Shown: piece after piece, positions 7,590 through 18,300 of the stretch
How the letters are laid out: each line of letters starts with the position of its first letter
Position numbering within the stretch: the stretch's first letter is position 1
Assembly: GCA_900541145.1 (NCBI GenBank)
Contig: UQIH01000013.1
Coordinates: 1-61,945, forward strand
Source: an uncultured Collinsella sp.
GTDB taxonomy: Bacteria > Actinomycetota > Coriobacteriia > Coriobacteriales > Coriobacteriaceae
Direction: 5' to 3'
DNA: 61,945 nucleotides
Program-made: the position numbers and the translations under genes
The notes under the pieces: generated by a model
What the model was told of the DNA's origin: nothing
Database searches by the model: none
The model's input: the letters and a program-made list of their open reading frames with translations, nothing else

Positions 7590-7913
7590 GGCGTGAATCC
7601 TTTCTTGCGCCGGGATTGCTGGCGTCGCGTGAAGCGGCTTGCGGCGGCGACCTGGATGGTTGCGCGGGCGCGCCGCGGTGTTTGGGCGCCCATTGTCTCA
7701 AATATTCGTGGAGCTTACGTGCGCATACGGTTTCTAAACGGCGTTCGTCCTGAAAAACGCGCCGCTGGCAGAGAGTCTTGTCGCTTTAGTTTGGTGGTGT
7801 GCTACACTGCTACGGGCAAAAGCCACAGGCGTTGCCCTATTGCATAGAACGGGCGAACGATGCCCGATGTCAGTATCAACTTCGATGCCTTTTGGCGGGT
7901 TTGGCGGTGATCG
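7590..7913. other. Divergent intergenic region
   Basis: A 324-base gap between the divergent holin-like and yerC genes. No gene is visible. A TACACT box near 7801-7806 with a loosely placed TTGTCG upstream could be the yerC promoter. A small hairpin CGGGC/GCCCG precedes the yerC start. Confidence 0.4.
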
Positions 7914-8213
7914 ATGAATATCGAGAACATGTTTGACAAGCCTGATGTCAAGCAGCTGGTCCACGCATTTAGCCTTTTGGATGACGAGAAGGATATCCAA
8001 GCGTTTTTGACCGATATCTGTACGCCGCGCGAGATTTGCGACCTTTCTCAGCGTTTGCAGGTTGCGCGCTATTTGGACGAGGGCGAGCCTTATGTTGAGG
8101 TTCAGGCCCGTACCGGCGCTTCGTCCACCACGGTGAGCCGCGTTTCAAAGGCGCTGAACGGCGAGTACGGTGGCTACCGCAAGATCCTCATTAAGTTGGA
8201 GGATGGCGAGTAG
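7914..8213 (+). CDS. yerC: YerC/YecD family TrpR-related protein
   Basis: A 99-residue protein of the YerC/YecD group within the TrpR superfamily. The central region LTDICTPREICDLSQRLQVARYL and the helix-turn-helix TGASSTTVSRVSKAL match the family closely. It is a presumptive DNA-binding regulator; the family's target is not well defined and the tryptophan pocket of TrpR is not expected. It is monocistronic, ended by a hairpin terminator and then by the most perfect palindrome of the window. Confidence 0.9.
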   Translation: MNIENMFDKPDVKQLVHAFSLLDDEKDIQAFLTDICTPREICDLSQRLQVARYLDEGEPYVEVQARTGASSTTVSRVSKALNGEYGGYRKILIKLEDGE

Positions 8214-8236
8214 GCCGCGCCAAAAACGAATTGTGC

Positions 8237-8265
8237 AAAACCGCTCCTCCGGGGGCGGTTTTTTT
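8237..8265 (+). terminator. Terminator after yerC
   Basis: AAAACCGC / GCGGTTTT stem with a GC-rich loop and a run of seven T. It lies directly against the left arm of the 33-bp palindrome. Confidence 0.85.
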
Positions 8266-8348
8266 GATCCCCTGGGGACGGAGGAAAACGGATCACCGAG
8301 GGGGTCAGTCTAACCCGGTGATCCGTTTTCCTCCGTCCCCAGGGGATC
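8266..8348. repeat. 33-bp perfect inverted repeat
   Basis: Left arm 8266-8298 and right arm 8316-8348 are exact reverse complements over 33 bases, around a 17-nt loop. The arms run from GATCCCCTGGGGACGG to CGGATCACCG. Perfect conservation suggests recent origin or gene conversion. It lies between yerC and addB, ending 85 bases before the addB start. Confidence 0.95.
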
Positions 8349-8433
8349 AAATCTGTTGGCGTGGGGCAAATCTGTCCGCTTGGGCGGGTAGGATGGATGC
8401 ATTGATTATTGCGAACAGTTTGAGCGGAGGACC

Positions 8434-11400
8434 ATGCCTGTTCGAATCTATACCACCAATGCCGGCACGGATTTGAGCGATGCCGAGGCGGCGCTGCTTG
8501 CCGACCTTATTGCCCGCCATGGACGTGCCGTTTTGCTGGCGTCTACGTTTGCCGAGCTCGATCTGTGCCGTCATGGTGCGGCGGAAGCCGGCATTTCGCT
8601 GGGTATCGACTACAAGACACCCGCATCGTGGCTTCGCTCGCTTTGGGAGCTTTTGGGCGACGGGCGCGGTTTCGTCGACAACCTGCAGCGCCAGATGCTG
8701 TTCTCGGACATGGTCACGCGCCTCGATGATGCCGACCTGCAGCCGCTTTCGCGCAGCCAGGGCACGGTGCGCATGCTCGCGCGCATGGCCCGCGATGTGC
8801 TGCCGGGCGTAGCGGGGACGGGTGCCGAGCGCTGCTGCGGCGACGTTTGCCGTCCCGATCCCAAGAGCGATGCCGAGACTCGCGTATTCGAGCTTTTGCG
8901 TGCCTACGCGGGCGGTTTGGACCGTCGAGATATGGTCGAGCCCTGCGAGGCAGCCGACATTATGGCCGGTGCCCTGGCCGATAGCCTGCCGGCGTGCGCC
9001 CGCGCCGTATGCGTGCGTGGTATCACGTCGTTTACGCACGGTCTACTCGAGCTGCTGTCTGCCGTGGCGAACAATGGGGGAGAGGTCGTCGTGCTGCTTG
9101 ACCGCGAGCAGGCGGCGATGCGCGAGGAGCTTGCCACGGCATTTGATGCCCGCGGTGTGCTGTTTGAGATTGCGCCGCTGGGGGAGGACGCCGTCGCGTC
9201 TGATGTCGCTTGCGGGGCCGCCGCTCAGCCTGCCTTTATTGAGGTCGCCGGCCCCCATGCCCGTGCTCATGTCTATGTGGACGCCATCGATAAGTTGGTG
9301 AAAGCGCACAAGGAGTCCAAGGCCGATAAAGCTACTGCAACGCCCGCCGACCCCGTGCGCGTGCTCGTTGTTTCTGCCCGGGCATCCCAGCTGTTCGGTG
9401 AGCTCGCCTCTCGTCTGGCGGCGCGTCACATTGCGGCCGAGACGACTGAGTTCACGGCGTTTTCCCAGTCCATCGCGGGCAGGCAGTTTACGGCGCTCGC
9501 CAACCTGATCGAGTGTATGAAAGCCGCCGACGAGGGCACCGCTTCCAAGACCGAGTGGTGGCCCGCTCCAGAGCTTACCGACTGGATTTATAGCCCGCTT
9601 TCGGGTGCCGACGCCGCGAGCGCCCGCGGCTTCGACAAGAACATGCGCCTGTCGCGCAGCAAGACCACTGCGGGCGTCAAGAGCCTGCTGCAGAGCGTTC
9701 AGGGCCAGGTGAGGGGCGCGCGCAAGGCGACGAGCGACGATAACTGGTTTAAGAACGTACCGTGTGTGGTCTCGGACGTGTTCCAGGCGCTGTGGCGTGA
9801 CAAGCCCGTGACGGCGCTTAAGGCCATGCTTGCCGTTGCCGAGGCGTTGCCCGATCGCGCTCTAGGCGGCCTTGACGGCCAGGCCCGTCGCCAGGCAGAG
9901 ACGGCTTTGCTGCGCCATGCCATCGACATCCTTATGAACGATGCTCGCGCGCTCGACGTGTCGCAGGCCGCGACCGTGCCGGTTCTCGACGGCGTTCGAA
10001 CCAAGGTGGACAAGCGCAGTACCGCCTACGATTACGAGACCTATGAGGTCGATCGCACACCACGAGCACAAGTGCGCTTCGCGTCGCTTGCCGATGCGTC
10101 GGTTCTTCGCCCTGGCAGCTACGATGCCGTGCTGTTTGCCGATGTCGACCTGGACAGCTATCCGCTTTCGCACGAAGAGGGCCCGCTTGCCACGTTGACA
10201 GCCGAGCTGCGCCGCGACGGCGTGTCTTTGGAGCCCGCTGCCCTGCTGCGCGTGCGCTTTGGCCGTGCGATGCAGGCGGCGAGCGGTCCGGTCGCGCTCG
10301 CCCGTGTGACGCACGATCGCCAGGCACGCGAGTGCTACCCGGCAGCCGTATGGACCGAGCTGTGGGCACATGCCGAGGCCGCTGGCGCTGCCAAGCCCAT
10401 GCGCGTGGGCGAGGGCGATATCATCGCCGACTTTGATCCCGCGGCAGGTGAAGGTCTTAGGCGCGAGCGCGTGACCTGCGAAGCTCCTCAGCATCTGAGC
10501 GATGAAGCCATTCCGTATTTGGTCCTGTGCCGTCGCGATGGCGAGGGTGAGGACGCGCCGCTCGTGCCGCGTCTGACGTCCGCCTCGCAGATCGAGGCCT
10601 ATTCTACCTGCCCACTGTGCTGGTTCGTGTCGTATCGCGTCAAGCCCCAGTCGATCGACGCGGGCTTTGGCAACATGGAGAAGGGCAACTTTGTCCACGA
10701 CGTGCTGGAGCATCTGCATGCCCGTCTGCCCCAAGAGGGCATGGAGCGCGTGACGCCCGAGAATCTGCCGCGTGCACAGGAGCTGCTGCACGAGGTCTTT
10801 GACGAGACGTTGGCCGAGCACGCCGGCAAGCGCGGCACGGAGGGCCCGCTCGTGCCGCTCTCTGCGGTGGAGGAACGCCAGGTGGCCGAGATCTTGCCGC
10901 AGCTGGAGGGTGTGCTTGCCTACGAGTCCGAGGCACTTGCCCCCTTTGCCCCGCGCTACCTGGAGTTCGCCTTCAACGAGCTCAAGGTCGAGTATGCCGG
11001 TTGGCCGCTTGGCGGGCGCATCGACCGCGTGGACGTGGACGCCGAGAATCGTGCCGTGGTGATCGACTACAAGCATCGCACGGGCGTTGAGGAGTTTAAG
11101 CTCGCCGACCCCACGGTGCGTGACGAGGAATCGGGCACGGCGCCCATCGACGATCCGCGCTGGTTGCCACCACATACCCAGACGCTCATCTACGCCCAGG
11201 CCATGCGCCGAGCGCTGGATTTGGACACCCGCGCGGCGCTCTACTTTTCGACCAAGGGCGGCAAACCGGCGTTGCGAGGCGCAGCGAGTGCCGAGCTGCT
11301 CGAGGAGGAGCGTGGTGACGGTCGCATCCCGGGCCTTAAGAAAGGTTTCCCCGGCGAGGGTGGCAGCATGGACTTCGACGCCCTGCTCGATCGCGTGGAG

Positions 11401-11532
11401 ACCGGCATCGCCGAGCGTCTGCGCGAGCTCGAGACGGGCAACGTTGCCGCCGTCGACCCGACGTCGGCTCAGGCCGCGCATGCGCGCTGCTCGTATAACC
11501 ACGAAGGAACGTTTGTAAGGAGGGACGTGTAG
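8434..11532 (+). CDS. addB: AddB-like nuclease subunit (PD-(D/E)XK)
   Basis: A 1032-residue partner of the helicase-nuclease encoded next (4-base gap), expected to process DNA double-strand ends for recombination. The C-terminal RecB-type nuclease is visible: GGRIDRVDVD near 858-868 and VVIDYKHRTG near 880-889 give the D...DYK core. An upstream YSTCPLCWF motif (about 723-731) resembles the Fe-S cysteine start of AddB. The N-terminus lacks a Walker A glycine-lysine loop, and only one cysteine follows the nuclease core (ARCSYNHEG), so both the ATPase and the iron-sulfur staple look reduced. GAGCGGAGGACC precedes the ATG. Confidence 0.85.
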   Translation: MPVRIYTTNAGTDLSDAEAALLADLIARHGRAVLLASTFAELDLCRHGAAEAGISLGIDYKTPASWLRSLWELLGDGRGFVDNLQRQMLFSDMVTRLDDADLQPLSRSQGTVRMLARMARDVLPGVAGTGAERCCGDVCRPDPKSDAETRVFELLRAYAGGLDRRDMVEPCEAADIMAGALADSLPACARAVCVRGITSFTHGLLELLSAVANNGGEVVVLLDREQAAMREELATAFDARGVLFEIAPLGEDAVASDVACGAAAQPAFIEVAGPHARAHVYVDAIDKLVKAHKESKADKATATPADPVRVLVVSARASQLFGELASRLAARHIAAETTEFTAFSQSIAGRQFTALANLIECMKAADEGTASKTEWWPAPELTDWIYSPLSGADAASARGFDKNMRLSRSKTTAGVKSLLQSVQGQVRGARKATSDDNWFKNVPCVVSDVFQALWRDKPVTALKAMLAVAEALPDRALGGLDGQARRQAETALLRHAIDILMNDARALDVSQAATVPVLDGVRTKVDKRSTAYDYETYEVDRTPRAQVRFASLADASVLRPGSYDAVLFADVDLDSYPLSHEEGPLATLTAELRRDGVSLEPAALLRVRFGRAMQAASGPVALARVTHDRQARECYPAAVWTELWAHAEAAGAAKPMRVGEGDIIADFDPAAGEGLRRERVTCEAPQHLSDEAIPYLVLCRRDGEGEDAPLVPRLTSASQIEAYSTCPLCWFVSYRVKPQSIDAGFGNMEKGNFVHDVLEHLHARLPQEGMERVTPENLPRAQELLHEVFDETLAEHAGKRGTEGPLVPLSAVEERQVAEILPQLEGVLAYESEALAPFAPRYLEFAFNELKVEYAGWPLGGRIDRVDVDAENRAVVIDYKHRTGVEEFKLADPTVRDEESGTAPIDDPRWLPPHTQTLIYAQAMRRALDLDTRAALYFSTKGGKPALRGAASAELLEEERGDGRIPGLKKGFPGEGGSMDFDALLDRVETGIAERLRELETGNVAAVDPTSAQAAHARCSYNHEGTFVRRDV

Positions 11533-11535
11533 ACC

Positions 11536-14500
11536 ATGGATCTTTCGACTTTGATGCCGCAACAGCTGCAGATCGTCAAAACGCTCGACCGTCCGCTGTT
11601 TGTCTCGGCGGGCGCCGGTTCGGGCAAGACCTTTACCCTCACGCGCCGCATCGTCTACGCACTCTCTCCCGAATCCGGTCCGTTCGTTGAGCATCTGGAC
11701 CAGGTGCTCGCTATTACCTTTACCAAAGATGCCGCGGCCGAGATTCGTGACCGCGTGCGCCGCGCGCTCATCGACGAGGGCATGGACGAGGAAGCACTGA
11801 CCGTCGACGACGCGTGGATCTCGACCATTCACGGCATGTGCTCGCGTATCCTGCGCGCGCACGCGCTGGAGCTGGGCATCGATCCCGAGTTCACAGTGCT
11901 CACCGATACCGACGAGCTTATGGATCAGGCTGTCGAGCATGTGCTGGGTCGCGCGACGGCGCCCGATGCCGCCCCCGAGCTCGCGGCATCGCTCAAGGCC
12001 CTCTACGCCTGGTATCCCATGGCGGGCGAGGGCGGTTCCTTTGGCGCCGGTACGATCATCAAGGGTCTGGTGCGCGACCTGCTGGAGCTGTCGAGTCAGT
12101 TGCCGGGCGGTATGGACGACGTGCGCGTGGCGCGCGGCCAGGCCGATACCTCTGCACTCGCCGATGCCTATCGCGCGGCGCTGGGCGCAAGCAAGGCCGC
12201 GACCGAGAAGGCGCAGGTGGCGCTCGATGCCATCGACGTGTTCGAGGCGAGCGGCAAGACCATGGTCGATGCGGCGCGACTCATGATGTCGTGCACCATG
12301 CCGCGCGCGAGCAAGGCATTCCCCAAGGAGCAGGTCGAGCTGCTCAAGGCCGAGGCCGCCGATGCGTTTATCAATATCGTGCTTGCCTGCGGTGGCCCGG
12401 CGCTCGATGCGCTGGTGGGTCTGGCCCGTTCCGTCGAGGCCGAGTATCGCGCATTGAAGGCTGCCCAGTCCGCCCTCGATAATAACGACCTGCTGCGTAT
12501 GGCCTACGAGGCCCTGCGCGATTACCCTGCCATCCGTGCTGCGTACGAGGGCCGCTTTAAGATGGTCATGATCGACGAGTTCCAGGACACCGACCAGATG
12601 CAGGTCGATTTGATTCGCTATCTGACGGGCGCGGGGGAGCGCGCGTTGTGCACCGTGGGCGATGCGCAGCAGTCGATCTACCGCTTCCGTGGCGCCGAGG
12701 TCGAGGTGTTCCGTCGTCAGGAGCGCAAGGTGGGCTCGTCTGCCGCGCCCGAGGCGACTGCCGTGGCCGATGCCCCTGCCGGCGAGCTCGTCAAACTCGT
12801 GCGCAACTTCCGCAGCCATGACGAGGTGCTGCGTTACGTGGCACGCGTCTTCGACGGCGATGACGGCGGCCTGATGCAGGGCTTTTTGGATCTTGAGGCG
12901 AGCGACGGCCGCAAGGACACGCTGGTGGCAGACGCTTCGCGTCGCCAGGCCCTCTTTGTTGCCGGCGGCAGTACGCAGGAGCGCACGCAGGCCAAGGCCC
13001 GCGCGATCGCCGAGCGATTCCGCGCGCTTGCCGATGCCGGCCAGCCCCAGGGCGGCATGGTACTGCTACTGGGCCGCATGACCAACGCCGACGTCTACGC
13101 CCAGGCCTTCCGCGATCAGGGGCTCGACTGCGTGATCGCAGGCGGCTCGGTCTTTGCCCAGGCAGCCGAGGTGCAGACGGTGCGTGCCCTGGTCTGCGCG
13201 CTCGCCAATCCGGCCGATACGGCGCAGGGCCTTATGCCACTGCTCGCCTCGCCGATGTTTGCGCTCGGTGCCCAGGAGTTCCTGGCGCTGGCGACCAAGC
13301 TCGATAGCGAGACAGGGGAGACCTCGCGCCGGAATATCGACATGGGCATCATGAGCGATTTCGACGTGCCGGGTTTGCAAGACTTGCCGCTTGTGACGCG
13401 CGCCCGCGAGGTGCTGCGGTATGCGCTTCGTCGCGTGGGCCGCGATTCGTTCGCCGCCATCGCGCGCGACGTGGTCAACGCCTCCGGCTGGTTTGTGCGT
13501 CTGGGACAGCGTGGTCCCGAGGGCAAGGCCATTGCCGCCAACGTGCTCAAGGCGCTCGACGCCGTGGCTGAGGCTGAGGCCGAGTTCGGCAACTCGCCGC
13601 GTTCCATCGCGCTTGCCTTCGACCGCTTCTTGGCGGGCAAGGAAGCCCCGGGTGCCCTCAACGAGGAAGGCGACGGCGCGGTGCGCATCATGACGGTGCA
13701 TGCCTCCAAGGGTCTGGAATATCCGGTCGTGGCGGTCGCCGAGTGCTTTGGCGTGCGTAAGTCCTCGGGTGCGGCACAGATGGGTCGCGTCGAGGGCGGA
13801 GCGCAGGTCGTGGCACTGCCGGCACGCTTCGACGGCGTTAAGCTTGCCGACGGTACCTTTGTGAAGGGCGACGACGTCAAAAAGCAGTTTGAGCACGCGT
13901 TTAAGGGCAAGGGCACGTCGCTGTGGCTGCCGCCGGAGCTCATGGAGGACGTCTGTGCGACGGGTTCTCCCGCCGAGGCATTTGCTCGCCTGCGCAACGC
14001 CGACCTGCAGCTTTCGCTCGAGGAACGGGCCCGCTTGCTCTATGTTGCCATGACGCGTGCGCGCGAGCTGGTGATCTTGGCGATGGATGCCGGCGTGAGC
14101 CGTGGCAAGGTGACGGCGCCGACCTTCGATGTCGAGACCGATCTGACCTACGACGTGCTGCGCCGTATTTTGCCGACGGACGCTCTGGACATGCCGCAGC
14201 TCGATACCGACCGCCTGGTGTTCGACAACTCCCAGCCGGGCGACTACGAGCTCATATCGCTAGCAGACTTTACGTTTGGCGAGCAGGCGTTTGAGGCCAA
14301 CGCTTCGCTGGATGCCGAGGGCAGGCTTGTTCGTGGCGATGCCGATGCAGATGCTGCCGACGATTCGGCCAGTACAATCGTCCCCGGTCCTGCCGACCCC
14401 GAGCCCGATGCGTTTGAGCTCGTGTATCCCCAGGCGGTGGGCGTGCGCATGGGCATCTGTCCGTTTCCGGTGCGTGACTCGTATAGCTACTCGTCAATCG

Positions 14501-15168
14501 CTGCGGCGCTCCATGCCGAGACAGAAGACCGTGCCGCCGAGGCGCGTGTGCCCATGGACGAGTCCGGCGATGATGCAGAGTCGGATGGCTCGGAGATGAC
14601 GGATGCAGACGTGGCTGCTGTCGAGCCCGCCGGCAATCCCATGGCGCTGGGCTCGGCCTTCCACGCCGCCTGCCAGTGGCTCATCGAGATGGGTGCCGAT
14701 GCGCTGCCCGCTGAGCGTGCCGACGCCCTGGCTCGCCTGTGGCACCTGACGCCAGAACAGCGCGAGCGCTTCGATGTCGCTCTGGAGCGCTGGCTCAAGT
14801 CGTCGGTTCGTGCCGACCTGCTCGCGTGGCCGTGCGTTCGCGCCGAGGTGCCGTTCTTTTCGCTGGGCTGCGAGGACGAGGACATCGCTCGCTACGGCGC
14901 ATATGCCGAAGGCGCCATCGATGCACTGGCGACGAACCCGGCGGATTCGTCACGCGCGCTGGTCATCGACTATAAGACGGGCGGCACGCCGGACGAGACG
15001 CCGGACCAGCTGCAGGAGAAGCACGCCCTGCAGGCGCGCGTCTACGCTGATGTTCTGAGCAAGGCGGGCTTTGAGGCTGTGACCGTCAAGTTCGTCCGCG
15101 TGGAGCAGGCCGATCCGACTCTCTTCGTCAATCCCGCCGAGCCCCAAGTAGTCACCTACAACTTCTAG
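11536..15168 (+). CDS. addA: ATP-dependent helicase-nuclease subunit A
   Basis: A 1210-residue UvrD/Rep superfamily 1A helicase with a fused C-terminal nuclease. Walker A SAGAGSGKT is at 24-32, the helicase motif DEFQDTD near 345, GDAQQSIYRFRGA follows, and the late motif HASKGLEYPVV is near 720. The nuclease core ends with VIDYKTGG near 1142 and QLxxYA-type helix residues. It cuts and unwinds broken ends together with the upstream addB product. AAGGAGGGA at 11517-11525 and the 4-base spacing show translational coupling. A long palindrome starts 13 bases after the stop. Confidence 0.93.
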   Translation: MDLSTLMPQQLQIVKTLDRPLFVSAGAGSGKTFTLTRRIVYALSPESGPFVEHLDQVLAITFTKDAAAEIRDRVRRALIDEGMDEEALTVDDAWISTIHGMCSRILRAHALELGIDPEFTVLTDTDELMDQAVEHVLGRATAPDAAPELAASLKALYAWYPMAGEGGSFGAGTIIKGLVRDLLELSSQLPGGMDDVRVARGQADTSALADAYRAALGASKAATEKAQVALDAIDVFEASGKTMVDAARLMMSCTMPRASKAFPKEQVELLKAEAADAFINIVLACGGPALDALVGLARSVEAEYRALKAAQSALDNNDLLRMAYEALRDYPAIRAAYEGRFKMVMIDEFQDTDQMQVDLIRYLTGAGERALCTVGDAQQSIYRFRGAEVEVFRRQERKVGSSAAPEATAVADAPAGELVKLVRNFRSHDEVLRYVARVFDGDDGGLMQGFLDLEASDGRKDTLVADASRRQALFVAGGSTQERTQAKARAIAERFRALADAGQPQGGMVLLLGRMTNADVYAQAFRDQGLDCVIAGGSVFAQAAEVQTVRALVCALANPADTAQGLMPLLASPMFALGAQEFLALATKLDSETGETSRRNIDMGIMSDFDVPGLQDLPLVTRAREVLRYALRRVGRDSFAAIARDVVNASGWFVRLGQRGPEGKAIAANVLKALDAVAEAEAEFGNSPRSIALAFDRFLAGKEAPGALNEEGDGAVRIMTVHASKGLEYPVVAVAECFGVRKSSGAAQMGRVEGGAQVVALPARFDGVKLADGTFVKGDDVKKQFEHAFKGKGTSLWLPPELMEDVCATGSPAEAFARLRNADLQLSLEERARLLYVAMTRARELVILAMDAGVSRGKVTAPTFDVETDLTYDVLRRILPTDALDMPQLDTDRLVFDNSQPGDYELISLADFTFGEQAFEANASLDAEGRLVRGDADADAADDSASTIVPGPADPEPDAFELVYPQAVGVRMGICPFPVRDSYSYSSIAAALHAETEDRAAEARVPMDESGDDAESDGSEMTDADVAAVEPAGNPMALGSAFHAACQWLIEMGADALPAERADALARLWHLTPEQRERFDVALERWLKSSVRADLLAWPCVRAEVPFFSLGCEDEDIARYGAYAEGAIDALATNPADSSRALVIDYKTGGTPDETPDQLQEKHALQARVYADVLSKAGFEAVTVKFVRVEQADPTLFVNPAEPQVVTYNF

Positions 15169-15181
15169 TCCTCAGATAACT

Positions 15182-15244
15182 TGCGGTGGAATACGGACTG
15201 TTTTGGCCAGAAAATCCGCCAATCAGTCCGTATTTCACCGCAAC
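15182..15244. repeat. Long intergenic palindrome, sister of the 4100 copy
   Basis: Arms TTGCGGTGGAATACGGACTG and CAGTCCGTATTTCACCGCAA are complementary with one G-T mismatch, around a roughly 23-nt tip. The arms match the 4100-4162 element in nearly every position. It lies 13 bases behind the addA stop. Confidence 0.85.
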
Positions 15245-15385
15245 TGAGAGAGGGGAGGGGTGGGTAGTGCTGCCTGATCGTTCTGATCGCTAAAACCCGT
15301 GTTGGTTTGGCTAGGTTCGGGTGCCGTCCGCGCCGTGCGGTAAAATCGTTCAGTCAGAACACGAACCCACATCGGAGCTCATCAC

Positions 15386-18300
15386 ATGGCATTCGTCCAT
15401 CTGCACAATCACACTGTTTTCTCCATGCTCGACGGCGCAACCCGTATCCAGGATATGGTCAATCGTGCCGTTGAACTTGGCATGCCCGCCGTGGCCATTA
15501 CCGACCACGGCTACATGTATGGCGTGCCCGACCTGGCGCTGGCCTGCGACGCCGTCAATCACAACACACCCGAGTACAAAACCTGGAGCCACGACAAGGC
15601 CTTCTTGGAAAAGGATCGCCGCGACGAGCTGGCGGAGCCCGATCCCGAGGAAAACCCGCGCGAGCATGCCCAGTATGTGAAGGACATGGCCATGTGGGAC
15701 GAGAAGGGCAATATCGACGAGCTCAAGCCGCCCCTGGTCATCAAACCCATCTTTGGCTGCGAGGTCTACTTTACACCGGACGAGACGCTCGCTCGCGACC
15801 ATAAGCCCGAGCTCTACCATATGATCCTTCTGGCCAAGGACCAGGAGGGCTACGTCAACCTGATGCAGACGGTTTCCGAGGCCGCCGTGCAGGGCTTTTA
15901 CTACAAGCCGCGCGTGACGCTCGACAACCTACGCCGCCACGCCAAGGGCATGATCTGCACGAGCGCCTGCATCGCGGGCATCATCCCCAAATACATCGAC
16001 CGCGGTGACATGGAGGGCGCCATCAAGTGGGCCGAGACCTTCCGCGATACCTTCGACCCCGGCGACTTCTACATCGAGATCCAGGAACACGGCATCACCA
16101 CCGACAACGGCCTGACCGACGAGCAGATGGACCGCACGCTCATCGATATCGCCAAGCAGGTGGGCGTCAAGGTCATCGCCACCAACGACTTCCACTACCT
16201 GCGTCGCGAGGATGCGCCCGTGCAGGACGTCATCATGTGTATTGGCATGAACGCCAAGGTCGATGACCCCAACCGCATGCGCATGACCGGCTCGGAGTTT
16301 TACATGAAGACCGAGGAGGAGATGCGGGCGATGTTCCCGTATTGCCCCGAGGCCTGCGACAACACGCTCGAGATCGCCGACAAGTGCTACGTTGAGCTGG
16401 ACTGGGACTCTATCATCCTGCCGCGCTTTCCGTTGCTCGATCCCGGTGAGACGCACGAGAGCCAGTTCCGCCGTGAGTGCGAGAAGGGCCTGCGCCAGCA
16501 CTATGGCGACGACTGGGCCACACGCGAGATCGGTGGCGTCAACATCAAAGAGCGCTTTGAGTACGAATACAAGGTCATCTGCGACAAGGGCTTTGCCGCC
16601 TACTTTTTGATCGTTGCCGAGTACGTGCAATGGGCTAAGGACAACGGCATCGGCGTCGGCCCCGGCCGTGGCTCGGCCGCCGGCGCTATCGTCGCCTACG
16701 CCATGAACATCACCGCGTTCGACCCGCTCGAGAACGGCCTGATGTTCGAGAGGTTCCTGTCCCCGCAACGTACCGAGATGCCCGATATCGATATGGACTT
16801 CGACGATGAGCGGCGCCTCGAGGTCGTGGAGCACGTTCGCCAGCTCTACGGCCCCGAGAAGGTCACCCACGTCATCACCTACTCGACCATCAAGGCCAAG
16901 CAGGCCATCAACGACGCCGCGCGCGTCTTGGACTACCCGGTCTACATGGGTCAGCGCCTGTCCAAGATGGTCTCGAGCGACCCCAAGGTCAAGCTCAAGC
17001 AGGTGCTCGACAAGCAGCCCGGCAAAGAGGATCTGTTTAACCCCGATTTTGCCGAGGCCTATAAAAAGGACGACGACGCCCGCCGCATCATCGACACGGC
17101 GCTCTCGATCGAGGGTCTCACCCGTGGCGAGGGCGTGCACGCGTGCGCCGTTCTGATCTGCCGCGACCCCGTCAACGAGCACGTGCCCACCAAGCTCGAC
17201 ACCAAGGGCGGCGTCGAGATTACCCAGTACGAGGGCCATACCGTTGCCGACATGGGCCTGCTCAAGATGGACTTCTTGGGCCTGCGTACGCTGACGGTTA
17301 TCTCCAAGGCCAAGGCAAACATCAAAAAGAACTTCGGCATCGACATCAAAGAGGAAGAGATTCCCTTTGACGATCCCGAGATCTTTAAACTCATGGGCTC
17401 CGGCCACACCGCCGGCGTCTTCCAGGTCGAGTCCGCCGGCATGACGGCCACGATCAAGAACATGAAGCCCACCGAGTACAAGCACGTCGTGGCATTGATC
17501 GCTCTGTACCGCCCGGGTCCGCTGGGCGCCGGCATGGTTTCGTCCTACATCAACCGTATGAACGGCAAGGAGCCGGCGGTCTCCTACGACGACCGCCTGG
17601 ACGACATCCTGGGCGAAACCTACGGCACCATGGTCTACCAGGAGCAGGTTATGCTCATCTCCGTCGAGATGTGTGGCTTCTCCAAGGGCGAATCGGACTC
17701 GCGTATCCGTAAGCCCGTGGCTAAGAAAAAGATCAAGCTGCTCACGTCGACGGTGCTCCACTGGGAGGATGGCTCGGACGAGACCACCTACGACCATTGG
17801 ATGAACGGCGCCATCAAGAACAACTACACGCGCGAGGTCGCCCAGAAGATTTGGGACGATGTCCTTGAGTTCGCGTCCTACGCCTTCAACAAGTCACACT
17901 CCGCCGGTTACGCCATCCTGGTTATGCAGACGGCATGGCTCAAGGCGCACTATCCGCATGAGTACATGGCGGCCGTTCTGACGTCCTATACGGGTAAGAC
18001 CGACAAGATCGTGCACTACGTCTCGGCGTGCCGTCACGACGGCATCCCCGTGCTGTCGCCAGATGTCAACGAGTCCGGTACCGAGTTCACGGCTACCAAG
18101 GAAGGCGTGCGCTTTGGTCTGGCCGGTATCCGCGGCGTGGGCACCGGCGTGGCGCAGGCGATTATCGCCGAGCGCGAGGCGGGCGGTCCGTTTAAGACGC
18201 TGCACGACTTTGTCGAGCGCGTGGACTCGAGCCAGGCCAACCGTCGCGTGATCGAATCGCTGATCAAGGCAGGCGCCTTCGACTCCACGGGGTATCCGCG

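Noticed and set aside
9862..12819. 985-codon open frame on the minus strand
   Set aside because: It spans the addB/addA junction antisense and has the His/Arg/Gly-rich composition typical of frames opposite GC-rich genes. Both sense genes are well recognised.
15929..17797. 622-codon minus-strand open frame
   Set aside because: It is antisense to dnaE, with no motif and low-complexity Val/Gly/Asp composition.
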